The notes below the pieces were generated by a model. That model ran no database searches and had not been told where the DNA came from. It saw nothing but the letters and a program-made list of their open reading frames with translations. The position numbers and the translations under genes were made by a program. Positions 11,229 through 24,221 of a stretch of 64,000 bases of DNA are shown here, one piece after another. Source of the stretch: Larix kaempferi (lineage: Eukaryota > Streptophyta > Pinopsida > Pinales > Pinaceae); assembly GCA_027924585.1 (NCBI GenBank), contig BSBM01000809.1:5340001-5404000 (forward strand), written 5' to 3'. Each line of letters opens with the position of its first letter. Positions within the stretch are counted from its first letter, which is position 1.

Positions 11229-14200
11229 CATTTTATGTTTGAGGAAAAACATTGTCTTAAATTTTATTTGTAAAGTTTTATATTTGACCAAGTGGTTAAG
11301 GATGACTGTAATTGCATAATATTATTAATTAATAAAATAAAATAGGAGACACTCACCCAAAGAGACTATTGAAAGAGTGTTTACTGAACCACTAAGTGGA
11401 ATGGAATCTGGGGTAGAAGGCAGTGGACAAGTGGCAGCATCATGAACTTAGTAACTAGCTATTGTTATGGGACAACTCCCTTAAATTGTGGTCAAGTTCT
11501 ATGGAATGTGGAACTGGAGCTTGAGGATCATTTATTGAAAACTGACCAGTAAAAGACCTATGCATCTTTTATAAGCCATTGAATTGAGGAGAGGCTCACA
11601 CTTTTTCTGACGAGAAAATTTACATTGTGGTTCTATTGTATGCACACAAGAGATTCGATGAGGGGAAGCTATGTTTTGAGTTGTAGTGTAATTATGTTTT
11701 AGTTCTGCTGAGTGCAGAGTTTTCTTGCTAAGTGCAGAGGTTTAGAGGTGTATGCAAGTCTCCATTGATTGCTGAAGTACAACCTGAGTGCCTTGCTTCT
11801 ACACAGATTCTTCTACGTAGTGGTTCAGTAAACAGGCTCATGGGTCCAAGGGAGCAAGTGATTTGGCTACTTCTTTTGGAGAAGGTTGGGAGGAACAGGC
11901 CTCTTTGGGTGTTTTTCCACCCTATCAACGTTATCAGGTTCTACTTGCTTTTATTTCATTTCATTCCTTACAATTTGTTATCTATTTTTGAAACTGTTGA
12001 ATGTCTTAGGAGTTTTCTATGAATAGTTCATCTATATCAGACAGCTTAGAAAAGAATAGACTTCTGTTTGTTAAACTATTTCTCAATGTTATGAATGATC
12101 AGATTTATGAATAGAATGAGAAGAAATGTCTCCTTGTATTTTTCCCTTCACATTTCAGCGATGTACTCTAGTACAGGGAGAAAAGTTAATTAACATAGAT
12201 TGGATATGATCTCTAAGTATTGAAGAAATTATTTATAGATTTTGTTTATGATGTTACTGTATCTATATAAATGGCCCTGTATATCATCTAGGTTTACTTT
12301 TCCAAATAGCAGATTTTATAGAATAAATAGTACAGATCAGGAAAGCATTTTATATGGCTAAACTTTGGTTGAGTTATATTCATAAAAGTAGGATAAGCAT
12401 TCATAAGACTAAAAATAGAATTAATACTTAGTCAAAAGAATTTACTTTTATAACCAGGATTTAAACAGTAACTCTAGGTTTATGAAATTTCAATCCTGTA
12501 TACTGTTTACAATTATTTAGTGTTATTATCAATTAGGGTATTACTCCGTTATCGAATAAACATCATATAGTACCTATGTAATAATTCAAACCATATTCAG
12601 TAGAAACATAAACTAATTGATGGAAACACACTTTCGAGCCAACACTATAAAAATACGTAGTATAAACTATATCTTTGGTCAAACACAGAATCCGACTAAC
12701 TATCATTTTTATCTAAGTACATAAACATAGATGTATATTTTTTTATACAAGAATCGGGCTTTGTAACCTAGGATTCTTACCCATCAGGATAATTACAGTG
12801 GGTCTCGATAAACTTAATTACTGATGCAATACTATATATAAAACTACGGTAACACTTATAAGTTCTTCTTTCACCAACAAATATCAGGGTTCGAGTCTCA
12901 CTACGAGCTCACCCAAAGTTCTTAAGTCAAAGCCTTAATCGAAAATTTTCTAAAATATTTAAAAGAATCATAAGTTTGCTCTATACATCGCCCATTGTAA
13001 AACAAATGAAATGATACAACTTATAAGCCAACTGTAGATTGGACCTACATTTGTTAAAATTTCAAATACTAATATCTCATCTACAATAGATCACAGGCAA
13101 TAGGTTCAATATTCGTAAGGGTTTCACTATCGACTTTAGCATAAACAATTAATCATCAAATACATTGCCCGGAACAAGTTTCCCATCAATGATGTTAATA
13201 TACGAATTCAAGATTTAAGTCCTGAAAGGGCATGCATCAGAGTTCATAAGGAACAAAACCTCATTGTAATTACATTACAAAAACAAGGGTTCAAGTCTTC
13301 GCATGAAGCACTCGCCCAACTACTTATTTATAGCAATAAAAGCCTCACGATAGAGCTAGGGTTTAAATCTGTATATAATAAACAATTTAAAATACCAAAC
13401 AAAAACAAACTCAGTACAGTGCTAAGTCTTTAAGCCTGCGACTCAGAACCAAATACTTTGAACAACTAGAACTACAGATCAAGCTTTGTAAAAACACAGT
13501 GATGAAAACTATAATTACAAAAATAATATTAGTGTTTGAGCATGATGGCATTAAAAACTATTTTTAAACCAACATTAATTGAGAACCGAGATTCTCCACT
13601 TAATACAAAGAAAATTATTAAAACGAACCACTCTATTCATAAAAACGAAGTAACTGTACATTTCGTAGTCTAGCTGCGTAATGAACCCAAGGGTAACTAA
13701 ATATCTGTAACTTGTACATCAACCTAAAAACCAAACCCCATCACAGTAGACATCGAAAAAACTATCCACAGTAGCAATGCCGCCTTACTAAGTCGCTTAA
13801 AAACCATTGCATACAAGTAAGCCAACTGTGGAAGTAATGGGACAACGATAGAGGCACCACTCGATGAGATGAGACTTACCAGGAGGTTCACAAAATCCTG
13901 GAGAAAGACCTCTCTGTCAACCATCATCAACGAGAAGAGAACCCTCTCCTGTCAATACCAGAAAGTAGGTTAAGTATTTATCATTATAGATTTAAAAAAA
14001 AATTGCAGGTTTAAAATATAAAAACACCATGGTTTCGTATTCTTACCGCTCAGAGATTCGAACCGAGGCCAAAAATAAACCAAGCAACAACATCTGGAAA
14101 ACACGTTGGGAAAGCCATTAAAGTTCCACGATCAATATCCACTACGGTTACAACCACCTGAGCCTTAGATTCCCAGCCTCCATGACGGCCGAGAAGAGCT

Positions 14201-15371
14201 AAGCTCGCCAACGCACAACAACAACCCAAAACAATAACAAGCAAAAGACCAAACCCTGAAGTCACGCAGTAGGGTTTTCTTGCCCGAGGCAACATTTACA
14301 CCGATCACGTGGTAGCATTAAAGCGCAAGCCGATTCACCACCAAATTTTAATTTAAACCCACTTTTGTATAGTTGTTGCATGGCCAGAACACCATTGCAT
14401 TATTTCAACCACGAACCCTTTACATACATGGAATTAACTTATAGTCTCGTCGAACTTTACAACATCAACATAGTTGGTAGTTGAACCACCTTTGCCTTAT
14501 GCTATAGTTGGAGTGTGTGAACCATGCGCCTTCATATTGCATAGTTTAAAATTGTAAACCTTTTGATCAATGAGCCACCATTATATGAATAAACATATAG
14601 TTGGAGCTCCTACTTTTTTATAAACCATGACATATGAGGTGAACCCGATGTTGCTTATGTCTAGGTTTACAAACTTAAAAGATGGTATAAAACGTAATCC
14701 ACATTAGTGCAGTCCTATTCGAGTTCATATCTTCTTGGTGCACTTTCCTTTGGCTAGTAAAATGTTTTTTAAAAATAAGAAAACTATCCAAAGTATGCTA
14801 CGTCAAACTTGTAACATGAAATAAGATAAAAGGTTTTCATGCTTTAGCAATAAGCTAAGTAAGTCTCAAGCTTTCACGGGTATGCACTTACAAACGCCAT
14901 AAAGACACATACAAAACAAGTATCAATGAACTTACGACAGAGGCATTACCATCATCATTATCAAACGGAGGATCATTTTAAAGTTGCATTAATACGTAAG
15001 GTGATCATAGCTACTTAAATATTATTTAAGGGACGACTTATGGAGTAAGAAGTACAATGTTAAACCAAAAATATAATAGTACTTGTATGATAATGTACAA
15101 TAATAATGTAGGCAGATCTTTTACCAAACTGTAGACTTTTACTTGGCTATGTTATGACATAATTATTATGGACGCATGACTACTCAATTGTTACGACACT
15201 ATTATCCTTTTTGCAATTTAGTTAATCGGTAAAATTTATGGAGACATTAAATGTCCTTATTATTTGAATCAGTAACATTAAATGCTGAAACTACCTACTT
15301 CCGCATAGCATTTATTGCCATTTAGATAGTTAGAAATTTTTTAAATTTTTACGAATTTTTGGGATGTTACA
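11229..15371 (-). mobile_element. 4.1 kb minus-strand insertion splitting LINE ORF2, unit 2
   Basis: Uninterrupted copy of the same insertion, 4143 bp. The minus-strand left end is TGTAACATCCC (plus-strand GGGATGTTACA ends at 15371). LINE codons flank it at both edges: KWIGST before, and SDNLPIF blocks after. The interior carries the 457 bp TG...CA element (11378-11834) and an intron-like minus-strand structure (14046-13949). No gag or pol motifs are visible, so it cannot be autonomous. Confidence 0.5.
11378..11834. mobile_element. 457 bp TG...CA element with inverted ends, unit 2
   Basis: Same length and position as in unit 1. Here each inverted repeat has an extra mismatch (CCACTAAG on the left, ACGTAGTGG on the right), so the two arms are drifting independently. 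Confidence 0.55.
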
Positions 15372-15885
15372 GGAGAGTAAGATAACCTCCCTATTTTTTT
15401 GAAATTCAAGGGGGTTCTCAAAATACAACGAGCCTTTTCAATTTCTATATGGCTTGGATTAAGGACGAAGAATTTTTGAACTTAATTAAAAATTCATGGA
15501 TGCCCTATAAATCCGAATTAAGGGGGACCAACTCCACTTCACTTCACACAAAATCTATAGAGGATTAAGAAGGAAGTTCAAAATTGGGAAAACACCAAGA
15601 GAACCAATAATGAACAAGAATTAAGGCAGATTGAGTCTGACTTGCAAGCCATCTATGATTCAAAGGGATGGGGTTTCTTTTATCAAGAGTAAAAAGGGTT
15701 GGCACTTTCTTTAGAATTTATATTTCAACCACTCTACGAATAACACATCTATTGTTTGTTGACGATGTTCTAATTTTTTGGAATGGCACAATTAGGGATG
15801 CAAAGAAACATTTGGAGATCTTGAAATTATTTGGGAAAGCAGATGAAATGCAAATAAATGCAAGAAATTTTTTCTTCATTATTTA
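15372..15885 (+). pseudogene. LINE ORF2 reverse transcriptase core, unit 2
   Basis: Same fragment as 4210-4725. ITHLLFVDDVLIFWN keeps the FVDD catalytic pair, and the internal RT deletion is identical, which places that deletion before array formation. The substitution of GMQIN to EMQIN is private to this copy. Confidence 0.65.
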
Positions 15886-15919
15886 ATATATCCATTTTCT
15901 AGTCTCCGCCTAGGCAGAA

Positions 15920-18042
15920 ACCATATGTTTCAGTTTTCTCTATTATTTTGTGAAGTACATAAAAATCAAAGTTTATTTTTTAAAGTTTTGTAATATTGTG
16001 AAAATTTTATATTTATTTTCAATTATTTAAATAAATGAAAATCAATTTATTTCTTTTTATTTAATCTCTGATTGGAAAAATTGTTTTGATAAGACTAATT
16101 TCTATCATTGACAACATTTATTTTTTTCAAACAAAAAAACTTGAAAATACAAAAAAAACATTAGTATACACCTTACAAACAATGTGATAAAATGTTATTG
16201 ATAGCTAGTACTCATGTCTTATCACATAATATGCCATTTCTAGTTTAATATTTATAACAAGTATTCATGTCTAATCACATAAAACATCATATTTTCTTTT
16301 TAAATATTAAGAAATCTCATATAATCAATAAAAAAGTTTTATTTATGATTATGATAATGATTATACTTATATAAACTGTAATATGATGAATTATATATAT
16401 AATATTTCCTTAAGATATATATATATATATAAAACGTGAGTGGGCCTAACGATTAAGAGCATGTGTTTCCTCCTAGGAGGTCACAGGTTTAAATCCGAAG
16501 GCAGGTAGGGTATGTACACCTTTGTAGACTTTAATAGTTAAATCACCACGCAGAGGAGGGTCCCTTGTCCCACAAACAAAGGGGTCTCATACACCAAATT
16601 CATGTCTCGCTTGGCGGTGACCTTAAAAATAGATTATTATTATTATATATATATCTATATCTATATATATATATAATTTCAAAATTTTGTGTTTTATATA
16701 TAAAAAACTTATTATATTATATTTTATATACACGTAATCTAAAATTTCTATGATTTCGAATGGAAAATTTCAATTTTTCCGGTACAATTTTGAAAAATTT
16801 CGACAGAGATTTTTAAAAATCCTGGCTACAATTGTCAAACTCTGAAATTTTAGGTGCCCAGGGGTTTTTGATGGTGTTGAATCCGTTTCTAGCATCAAAA
16901 TTGCTATTAAAACACAGTTAAATTCAGATTTTTCAAAATAAAAAAAAAACATCAGATTTCGATGAAAATCCCTCGTCCGACCAAATCGTCGAATATTTAG
17001 ACAACTCCACACACACACATTGTGTACCAAAATTATTTCTATACTTACTTTTGTAATATTTGTAATTACATTTAATAAATTTAGAGTTATATCCATATAT
17101 ATATATAATCAATCTTCTTTACTCTATAAAAGTTTTTTTTTTATAATTGTTTAGTTTATCTATTGTTTTATTAATTTTTGTATTTATAATTTAAGTTTGA
17201 AATTTGAATTTGAAATTTTATTGTTATATGAAATTGTTAAATCTAAATTTTGAAATAATTTCTAATCTTTTAACCATGGTTCATGTATTAATAATAATTT
17301 AGTCTTTTAATGATATATGAAAGACACTTCACTTGAGAATAACTTTCAAAGTTGTACATTAACACCTAGAAATTTTAATTACTTCCATTTATTTATTTTA
17401 CAAAAACAATTCATTATTTTACAAGTTAGATATATACAGATGCTTATTATTTACTTATTTTAAATATTTAATCTACAAGTTATATATACACATATGCTTA
17501 TTATTTACTTATTTTAAATATTTAATCTATTTTTGCTGTAATTTATAGTTTATACTATTATTTTAAAATTAAATATATTTAATTTATTTAGGTTGTTGTA
17601 TTTATTTATTTAAATTATAATTATATGTTCGCAATTTTTTTCTTCTAAATTTACATTTTTACATATTTTAAGATATTTATAGTTTAAATTATTAACATTT
17701 AACATTTAATATATTTTGGTAGAGATATAATATAATGATTTTTATGTTATATATAAAAAAATTATTAGATTAAATTTTTATTTAAAAATAATTTTAAATT
17801 TATTTATTTATTTTAATTAAAAGTAAGAGACTCAGCTGCATAGCTCTTGTTATTATTCCCTGCCAAGGCACGGATGTACTTTTCAATAAAAGGTCAAACT
17901 GTATTGACTTACATTAATTGGTTTTTTGAAACAAAATTGTGTACAATGTTTTATAATGTTTTGTGTAATTTTAATATTAAAGATAATATTTTGAGAAACC
18001 AAAATAAATTTAACAATTTTTGAAATACAATATTTTTATCTT
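15920..18042. other. AT-rich tract around the SINE, unit 2
   Basis: Counterpart of 4760-6865. Apart from the SINE (16435-16640) there is no recognisable feature. Short open frames here are random AT-rich readings. Confidence 0.5.
16435..16640 (+). mobile_element. tRNA-derived SINE, unit 2
   Basis: Same SINE at the same place in the unit. Box A region TGGGCCTAACGATTAAGAGC; box B-like GGTTTAAATCC near 16487. The 3' end runs into a TATATATCTATATC repeat. Confidence 0.6.
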
Positions 18043-18615
18043 CTGATTGGTCTAGTACCGCTTCGATGGGACATTAATAACTGCAAGAGTGATTTTTATT
18101 TTCAGAATTTAAAATTAAATAAAAATAATTTATAAAACAAAAAATCAGAAAAACACCACATGTCTTCGTGTCCTCTCATGAAAACACCACCTATCATGTC
18201 CTAGTATCACCACCTATATTGTCCCGCTATTATAAAAGTAATGAAACACGTTAAACTTTTATTGTTCGTGTTGGAACATGGGTGCTGACAGTGGCTACCG
18301 TGGTCATCGCATCCAGTGATCAAATTTGAAGGGTGGGTCTTAATTTCAATTTGAAGGGCATATATTCTTTGAGCCCTTCGAAGATGAAGGGAAATATAAA
18401 TAATTGTACTTCAATTGACAAGCATAAATTAACTAAACCCTTCAAAAAAAATGCAAGAAAAAATGTCCTTTTAAATTTTTACAATCTTAAGCAATTGAAT
18501 GCTCTTTACATGAGAAAATGATAACTTTTCAATAAAAACTAAGAAATAAACAAAATTTCTTTGAAAATAGTAAAGTCCACAAAATTATTATTATGTTACA
18601 TAAATGAGCACATTC
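18043..18615. other. Non-coding sequence downstream of hAT fragment, unit 2
   Basis: About 570 bp present in units 2 and 3 (38647-39215) but absent from unit 1. It presumably holds the 3' non-coding part of the minus-strand hAT element. I could not define a terminal inverted repeat or target duplication. Confidence 0.4.
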
Positions 18616-19903
18616 TAACAAAAAAACCATATTGTTCTTCGGTTCATTTGATATTCTTCAAAAGTATTTGAGCTTACATCACTGAAAACATCAATCTATG
18701 CCCAATGGAAGAGGCTTTCTAGTTTTCATTTGTTTCCATACCTCATGAATTGCATTCCGATCTATCTCATTTATGAGGTGCACTAAGGGAGAGAAACATA
18801 ACATATCCAATGTCTCCAATGAAATCCTTGATCTATCATAATTTTTTATCCTATTTAATTTTGAGAAGCCTCTTTCACACATTGTTGTACTTGTTGGAAT
18901 TACAATAATAACTTGCCGTAATTACATCAAAGAAGGAAATTCTTCAAACCATTGAGGTTTATCTCCACATAGATCCCATGCTCCAAACATATGATTTTTA
19001 GGGTATGATTTATAAATAGTACATATAAATTCATCTATTTCACCCAAACATTCAACAACATCCACAATAGGTGAGTCCCCAACACTAAACTTTTCACATA
19101 AACATTGCAACCATCTTTTTGTTTGAGAGTCTCTATCGTCCATTTCTTCATAATAATTTCGAGGACTGAAAAACTTAGCAGCATTAAATATAGGAATATC
19201 TGTGAACCTCCTATCTAGATTCACTTGTTTTCATCACAAAACATTTTCTTAAAAGAATGCCATCATCTAGTGTCCTTGGTCTTTGTATCCTTGGAAAAAT
19301 TTCAAACCTCAATGGATTTAAGTGTACCATACCTATGCTATCTACAAACTCAAGGGTTCCTCCTTGTGCTCTAACTAAAAAAGGGGATGTGTGCATTGTA
19401 CCTACCCCAAATATGTCCCCCCAAAGACCATTTAAGAAGCATTTTAATAGTAACATCTAAAGTAGTGCTAATAAAGGTAATATCAACATGGTCCTCTTGG
19501 AACTTATGATTCAACTTATTTAACTCAATGAGCACATCTGCAAGCAAATTGATGCAAAATTGCACTTGAAATATTATTTCCAACTCATACATATTTATCT
19601 CCCAGAACTCCCAATCTTTTAATAAAGCAAGCATGATTTTGATGAGTCTTTCCATGACCTTTCCTCTAGACAGCCACCTAATTTGATTAATTTGATAAAT
19701 CTCCAACTTAGTGATTTGGAAGGATTCCATTAACTCTTTCAGTTCTCCATGTCTTTTAGTAGATTTTATGAGCGATGAATAAAATTTGTTTGCAAATTTA
19801 TCAATATACCGCAACTCTTGAAAATGAAATGAAGCATCATTTGTTGTTAATGCTTCTCTATCATCTATGGAATGGATATCTAATAAATGACGAGGATATT
19901 GAC
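18616..19903 (-). pseudogene. hAT-family transposase, C-terminal part, unit 2
   Basis: Minus-strand coding remnant of a hAT transposase of the TTF/ZMYM1-like group. In reading order: RYIDKFANKFYSSLIKSTKR; INQIRWLSRGKVMERL (the RWLSRG block of hAT transposases); LADVLIELNKLNHKFQ; a frameshifted RAQGGTLEFVDSIG segment; AAKFFSPRNYYEEMDDRD; and finally TTMCERGFSKLNRIKN, the hallmark of the C-terminal hAT dimerisation domain. A frameshift near 18697 leads to a last stop at 18616-18618. The N-terminal zinc finger and first catalytic residues are missing because a chromovirus LTR begins at 19904. Confidence 0.75.
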
Positions 19904-21780
19904 TGTAACACCCCTGGCCTAGATTAGAACCAATATTGTAACTTGAACATGTTGGGTGTGTTATATCTCTTCACATGGTGGGTGCGTGTACACCACAATA
20001 CCCTCCCCAGTAGTGAAAATATTTTTTGGGCTGTTTTTGCTTTTTGCTGTTTCAGCCCATTGTATTCTATCTAATCCCGATAAAGGGTTTAGGGTTGTAA
20101 CCTAATTTCGGGTAAACGAATTAGGGTTTTAGATGTTGCGAATACCATATATTGTATTGTAAATGGTTAAGAAAACATATAATGAAAAGAGTTGTGCGGC
20201 TCTAAGTTTTGCTGGTTTTTTCTCGGTTAAGGGTTTCCAAGTGAAAATCTCTGTGTTATGCGTGTGCCATTGTGTATTTTCTGTTAATGGTTAAGAATCT
20301 GTATGAGTTTTTACTGCACTGTTAAGGTTTAAAACTATCAGAACATTTTGCTATGAGATATGTACATAGCATGATAACATTTTAATATAATTACCAACAG
20401 GCTGCATGAGGAGCAATACGCTGAAGAGAGATCCAGATATTAACCGAGCGTTGTGAGGGGGTAAGATTTACCTATGTACCTTGTCTCCTTAAACCTTGTT
20501 TTCTTAACTGTATGATAAAAGGCCCCAAAACCCATACCCCTAAGATATATTCTTAGTGAGAGATTAATTATTAATTATTAATTAATATGGAGATTTAGTG
20601 GCTAATCGTGATTATGGATGGGAGGAATGTGTTCCTTTGGGATAGCCATGTGGGATCCCAAAGGGGACACGGGGTTGCCTCGGTGATCCAGGTGGAAGTG
20701 GGGCAGGATGCTTCTACGCACAACCTGGGTGGTTGGACATTAGTCCAGGGAGGATGCACGCAGAGCACGGGGGGGAAGTGTCTGCTGAGTGGGAAAGAAG
20801 TGCGAAAATCCGGGGTATGGAATTCAGACAGGGACAATGAAGAATATCACTGTGTGTCTTTGAGTTCTCAGGGAGTGAAGATAACTTGGGGAAGGATCCC
20901 TGTGATGAACCTGAACCTGTATTGTTGAGTTAAACCGTTTTGGCCATGATTTCTTTGGTTGCATACACCAGTCAATTGGAAATTAAGCATGAGACCTAGA
21001 GGGAATCCTGACGTTTGTAGTGAAGTGTGTCGCTGTGCATTTTGGGAAGGAACTCAGGTGGGTCAATTGCAGAATTGACAAGGAATTGGTTACCAAACTG
21101 CTGTGTTGATGAACCCTGTGTATATCTTTATCCCTGTTGTTTCCACCTTAGACTATGAGAGTGAGTTTGGGAAAATTGGTGAGATATCTCTGGTTAATGT
21201 CTAGATCTCATCTCGGGGGTGAAATTGGGAGCTAAAATAGTACAGGATGGACAAGTTCTAAGGTTGGGTGGAGCGTGGCTCACATGCAATCAGCTACTAC
21301 ATTTCTGTTTATTTCAGATAAGTTAATCTGTGGATGAATTCTTATATTCATGTGAATTATTATGCTTATTATGTTCAATTGGTTGAATGATGATGCAATT
21401 TTAATATTGTAAGCCATGATAATGTTATGTTTAAGCTTGCATAGAAGGATGTACTATGGATGTGGTTCTTCCCATGCATAAGCTATCTGCAGGATGAATT
21501 TTATGTGTGAAGGATGAATGGCTAAACTTCATTTGTGTGAGACATGTTTGCTTATGCTGTCCCAACCTCATGGATGGATGGATGGCTCCTGTATGTTCTT
21601 AGAATGATAGGCATAAACTTGGATATTAGTTTGGCTGCCTGATTGAGAGTCTTTTGTATGAATTATGCTTATGGGAAAATAATGAGAATAATGAAGTTGT
21701 TATTTCAATGCATAAAAGAAAATCTTTAATTTCATGGGTTTACACTGTAATTATGTGTATGTGTAAAAGGGTACGTTACA
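19904..21780 (+). mobile_element. Chromovirus 5' LTR, unit 2
   Basis: Starts TGTAACACCCCTGGCC and ends GGGTACGTTACA, 1877 bp, with TG...CA ends. A Met-tRNA primer site follows 3 bp later. It lies at exactly the same base of the hAT fragment as the LTR at 40504 (left flank ATATTGAC in both), so it is the same insertion copied with the unit. Short open frames inside it are not genes. Confidence 0.9.
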
Positions 21781-21783
21781 AAT

Positions 21784-21795
21784 TGGTATCAGAGC
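21784..21795 (+). other. Primer binding site (initiator Met tRNA), unit 2
   Basis: TGGTATCAGAGC is complementary to the 3' end of plant initiator methionine tRNA, the usual primer for Ty3/gypsy chromoviruses and many copia elements. Confidence 0.9.
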
Positions 21796-21971
21796 GTTGG
21801 TTGAAGCTCTCAGGCCTCTGGAATTGAATTTATTTTCTTAAAAAGAGATATATACATGTATTTAAATATAGGTTGTAATTAATTTTTGGACTAATAATCA
21901 TTGTGAATTTCATATTTCTAGCATTATATAGGAATAATTAGTCATTTGAATTTCAGACTGTCATTAAAGAG

Positions 21972-23194
21972 ATGGCAGAGGATCCTAAATTTTCTAATTT
22001 TGTTGAAGAAGTTGGTGAAGAAGAACAAGGTAATGAATCCAATGGTCACCAAAGTGGGTCAGGGACCATGGATGTTGCGCAAACTTTTAGGAGTTTGTAT
22101 TTGGAAACGAAATAATTTTGCAAAGTTTGGAACAACATAAAGAAATTAACCAACAATTACTACATAATTTGGATTAGCTGCAAAATCTGTTACAACAGTT
22201 CACTTCCAATGTGGAAAGAGGTGAAGAATCCATGAACATATATCACTTCTCTCAGGGAAGAGAAGAAAACATAATGACATCACATTCACATCATAAAACC
22301 GATGAAATCTCTCATGGGTATAAAAATAACCAACAGATTAAATATCCTAGAAGGCAGAGAAAGAGAAAGCATGATGTAATGCTAGAAGGCGAACTCAGAA
22401 AAATAAAACCTCTGACCTTTGATGGAGAGAAGTCTGGTGATGATGCATAGCTATGGATTATGCAAATGAATCAAGTATTTTCATTTACATGACTACTCAG
22501 AAAACCAAGAAGCACGAATTGCAATATTTAATTTGCAAGGAAGGGATTATAAATGGTGGAAACATATCAAACAAGTGGAAGATTTGGATGAGAAGCATAT
22601 TTCTTGCAGGAAATTCCAAAGACTCTTCAAGAAAGAATATCTATCACAATAGTACTATAATAAAAAGAGACAAGAATTCTTTGAGCATATATTGGGAAAT
22701 ATGTCCATGGAGGACTATGAAAAGAAATTCTTGGAGCTGCTGGGTTATGTGAATTTATGAAGGATGAAAAGGTGAAGGTAGAACATTTTATCAGTGGATT
22801 GCCTACGTATAATAAGGATAGATTGACTTATGATGAACCTCTCACCTTGAAGGATTGATTCCGAAAGGATAGATGCTTGTATGAGCAAGGCCATAATAGG
22901 CATGGAGTGAAGAAGGTTTGGAGAGGTAAGCTGGAAGAGAAGCAAGATCAAAGAAGAAAGAGGTTTAAGCCTCTGGATACAAAGAATGACACCTACTCTT
23001 CTTTTAAACCACCGATACCGAAAGAAGAATCCAAGATGGGTAATCCTTTAGGACAAAAGAAATCAACCCAAGGAAAATGTTGGGGATGTGGTGGTGACCA
23101 TTTCTTAAGCAAATTTCCTAAAAGAAGAAATAAGGGAATCGATGTATATAATATGCAAGAAGCTTCTACTGTTGGTGATGTTGCAAGAAGTGCT
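21972..23194 (+). pseudogene. Chromovirus gag, unit 2
   Basis: Capsid-type protein of the element, starting MAEDPKFSNFVEEVGEEE about 190 bp after the primer site. Pieces in several frames cover KPLTFDGEKSGDDA (start of the retrotransposon gag domain), a frameshifted gag core, and then the nucleocapsid-like tail with basic residues and the zinc knuckle CWGCGGDHFLSKF. That knuckle has C-x2-C-x3-H-x4 and Phe in place of the last Cys. Stops and frameshifts are numerous. It is split from the protease by a solo LTR at 23200. Confidence 0.75.
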
Positions 23195-23199
23195 CCTCT

Positions 23200-23912
23200 T
23201 GTTCGGATATCCACATCATCGTTTTCAGGATCTTGCATGAAATTAGGGTTTGCATGCACTTTGCATGCATCCCAGTCACCAGGTTGATGCCTCCAGCACC
23301 TTAGCCACCTTATTCTAGCACCCGGGAGTTTCTTACATCAGTTCATTAGCCCTCCTAGTTAGGAAAGTGCACACTTCTCACCTGCTACCAGAGAAGGGCG
23401 CACTTCTTCACCTACCACTGTAGTTCCACTTCAGTTACACTCAGTTAGCTCCGATTCTCCCTGATTTGAGGCTAGTTTCACTCCCGACTGATTGTTTCAC
23501 TCCGTTGGACCTCCATATTGACTAGATGACTTGTTCTGACTTCAGTTAGCCTCCCATAATCCCTCCACTGATCCCACTTCCCTATATCAGTGCTACACAC
23601 TTCAGTTACACATGTTACACTCAGTTAGACTCAGATTGACACATGGAGGACTGGTTCTTGTGCATTGATGACCACCACTGATTGATGATGAGAACTCCTA
23701 GTTGGAGTCAAGCTACTCCATTCAGTGATTCGAATGACCTTCTCAGTCAATTCGAATTGCTCAGTCAGATAACTGTATTGTATTGTAATTATTCACCCTT
23801 ATCGGGATATTGAGCACTGTGCATGTTTTACACAGTTTTACACCATATTTTCTATGTTCATCTGTTTTGATTGATTTACTTCTTCATTAGATCTCCTGTG
23901 ACTAATTTTACA
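23200..23912. mobile_element. Solo LTR (713 bp) inserted in chromovirus gag-pro, unit 2 only
   Basis: Comparison with unit 3 (43796-43806) shows extra sequence exactly here. It begins TGTTCGGATATCC and ends TAATTTTACA, so it has TG...CA ends. It is flanked by CCTCT (23195-23199) and CGTCT (23913-23917), a 5 bp target duplication with one change. Removing the insertion and one duplicate restores the unit 3 sequence. It has no coding capacity, as expected of a solo LTR left after LTR-LTR recombination. It is not related to the chromovirus LTR. Confidence 0.8.
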
Positions 23913-23917
23913 CGTCT

Positions 23918-24221
23918 CATCTATGCAGCATTGGATAATCGCCAAGCTGATCATCAGTATTCTGTGATCGATATTGAAGGTAAATTAAAAGATGTGCCTA
24001 TTTCAATTTTAATTGATTACGGAGCTTCTTATAGCTATATTAATACTAACTTGGTTGAAAGGTGTAAATTGATGACTCATAAGTTGTCTAAGTCCAGAAT
24101 GGTTCAATTGGAAACTGGTATGAAGAGAAAGATCACAACTATGGTAAAAATTTGTTGTTTTGAAATGAATGGAAACCAAACTTGTACATATTTTGGACAT
24201 CCTTCCTCTTGGATAATATGA
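23918..24221 (+). pseudogene. Chromovirus aspartic protease, unit 2
   Basis: The retroviral-type protease domain follows the solo LTR. The catalytic motif, DSG in unit 3, reads LIDYGASYSYI here (near 24009), so the Ser of D-S-G is Tyr. The Asp remains but the site would probably be inactive. The domain continues with ERCKLMTHKLSK and ends at a frameshift near 24220. Confidence 0.7.

Noticed and set aside
14050-14295. Minus-strand frame resembling a secreted protein with signal peptide (MLPRARK...)
   Set aside because: Open only in unit 2; units 1 and 3 have a TGA at the same codon, so the open frame is probably accidental.
20595-20928. Overlapping frames of 80 and 106 codons on both strands (also 41195-41528 and 47580-47789)
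   Set aside because: They lie inside the chromovirus LTRs and are the GC-richer part of non-coding LTR sequence; no domain and no conservation of frame in the 3' LTR.
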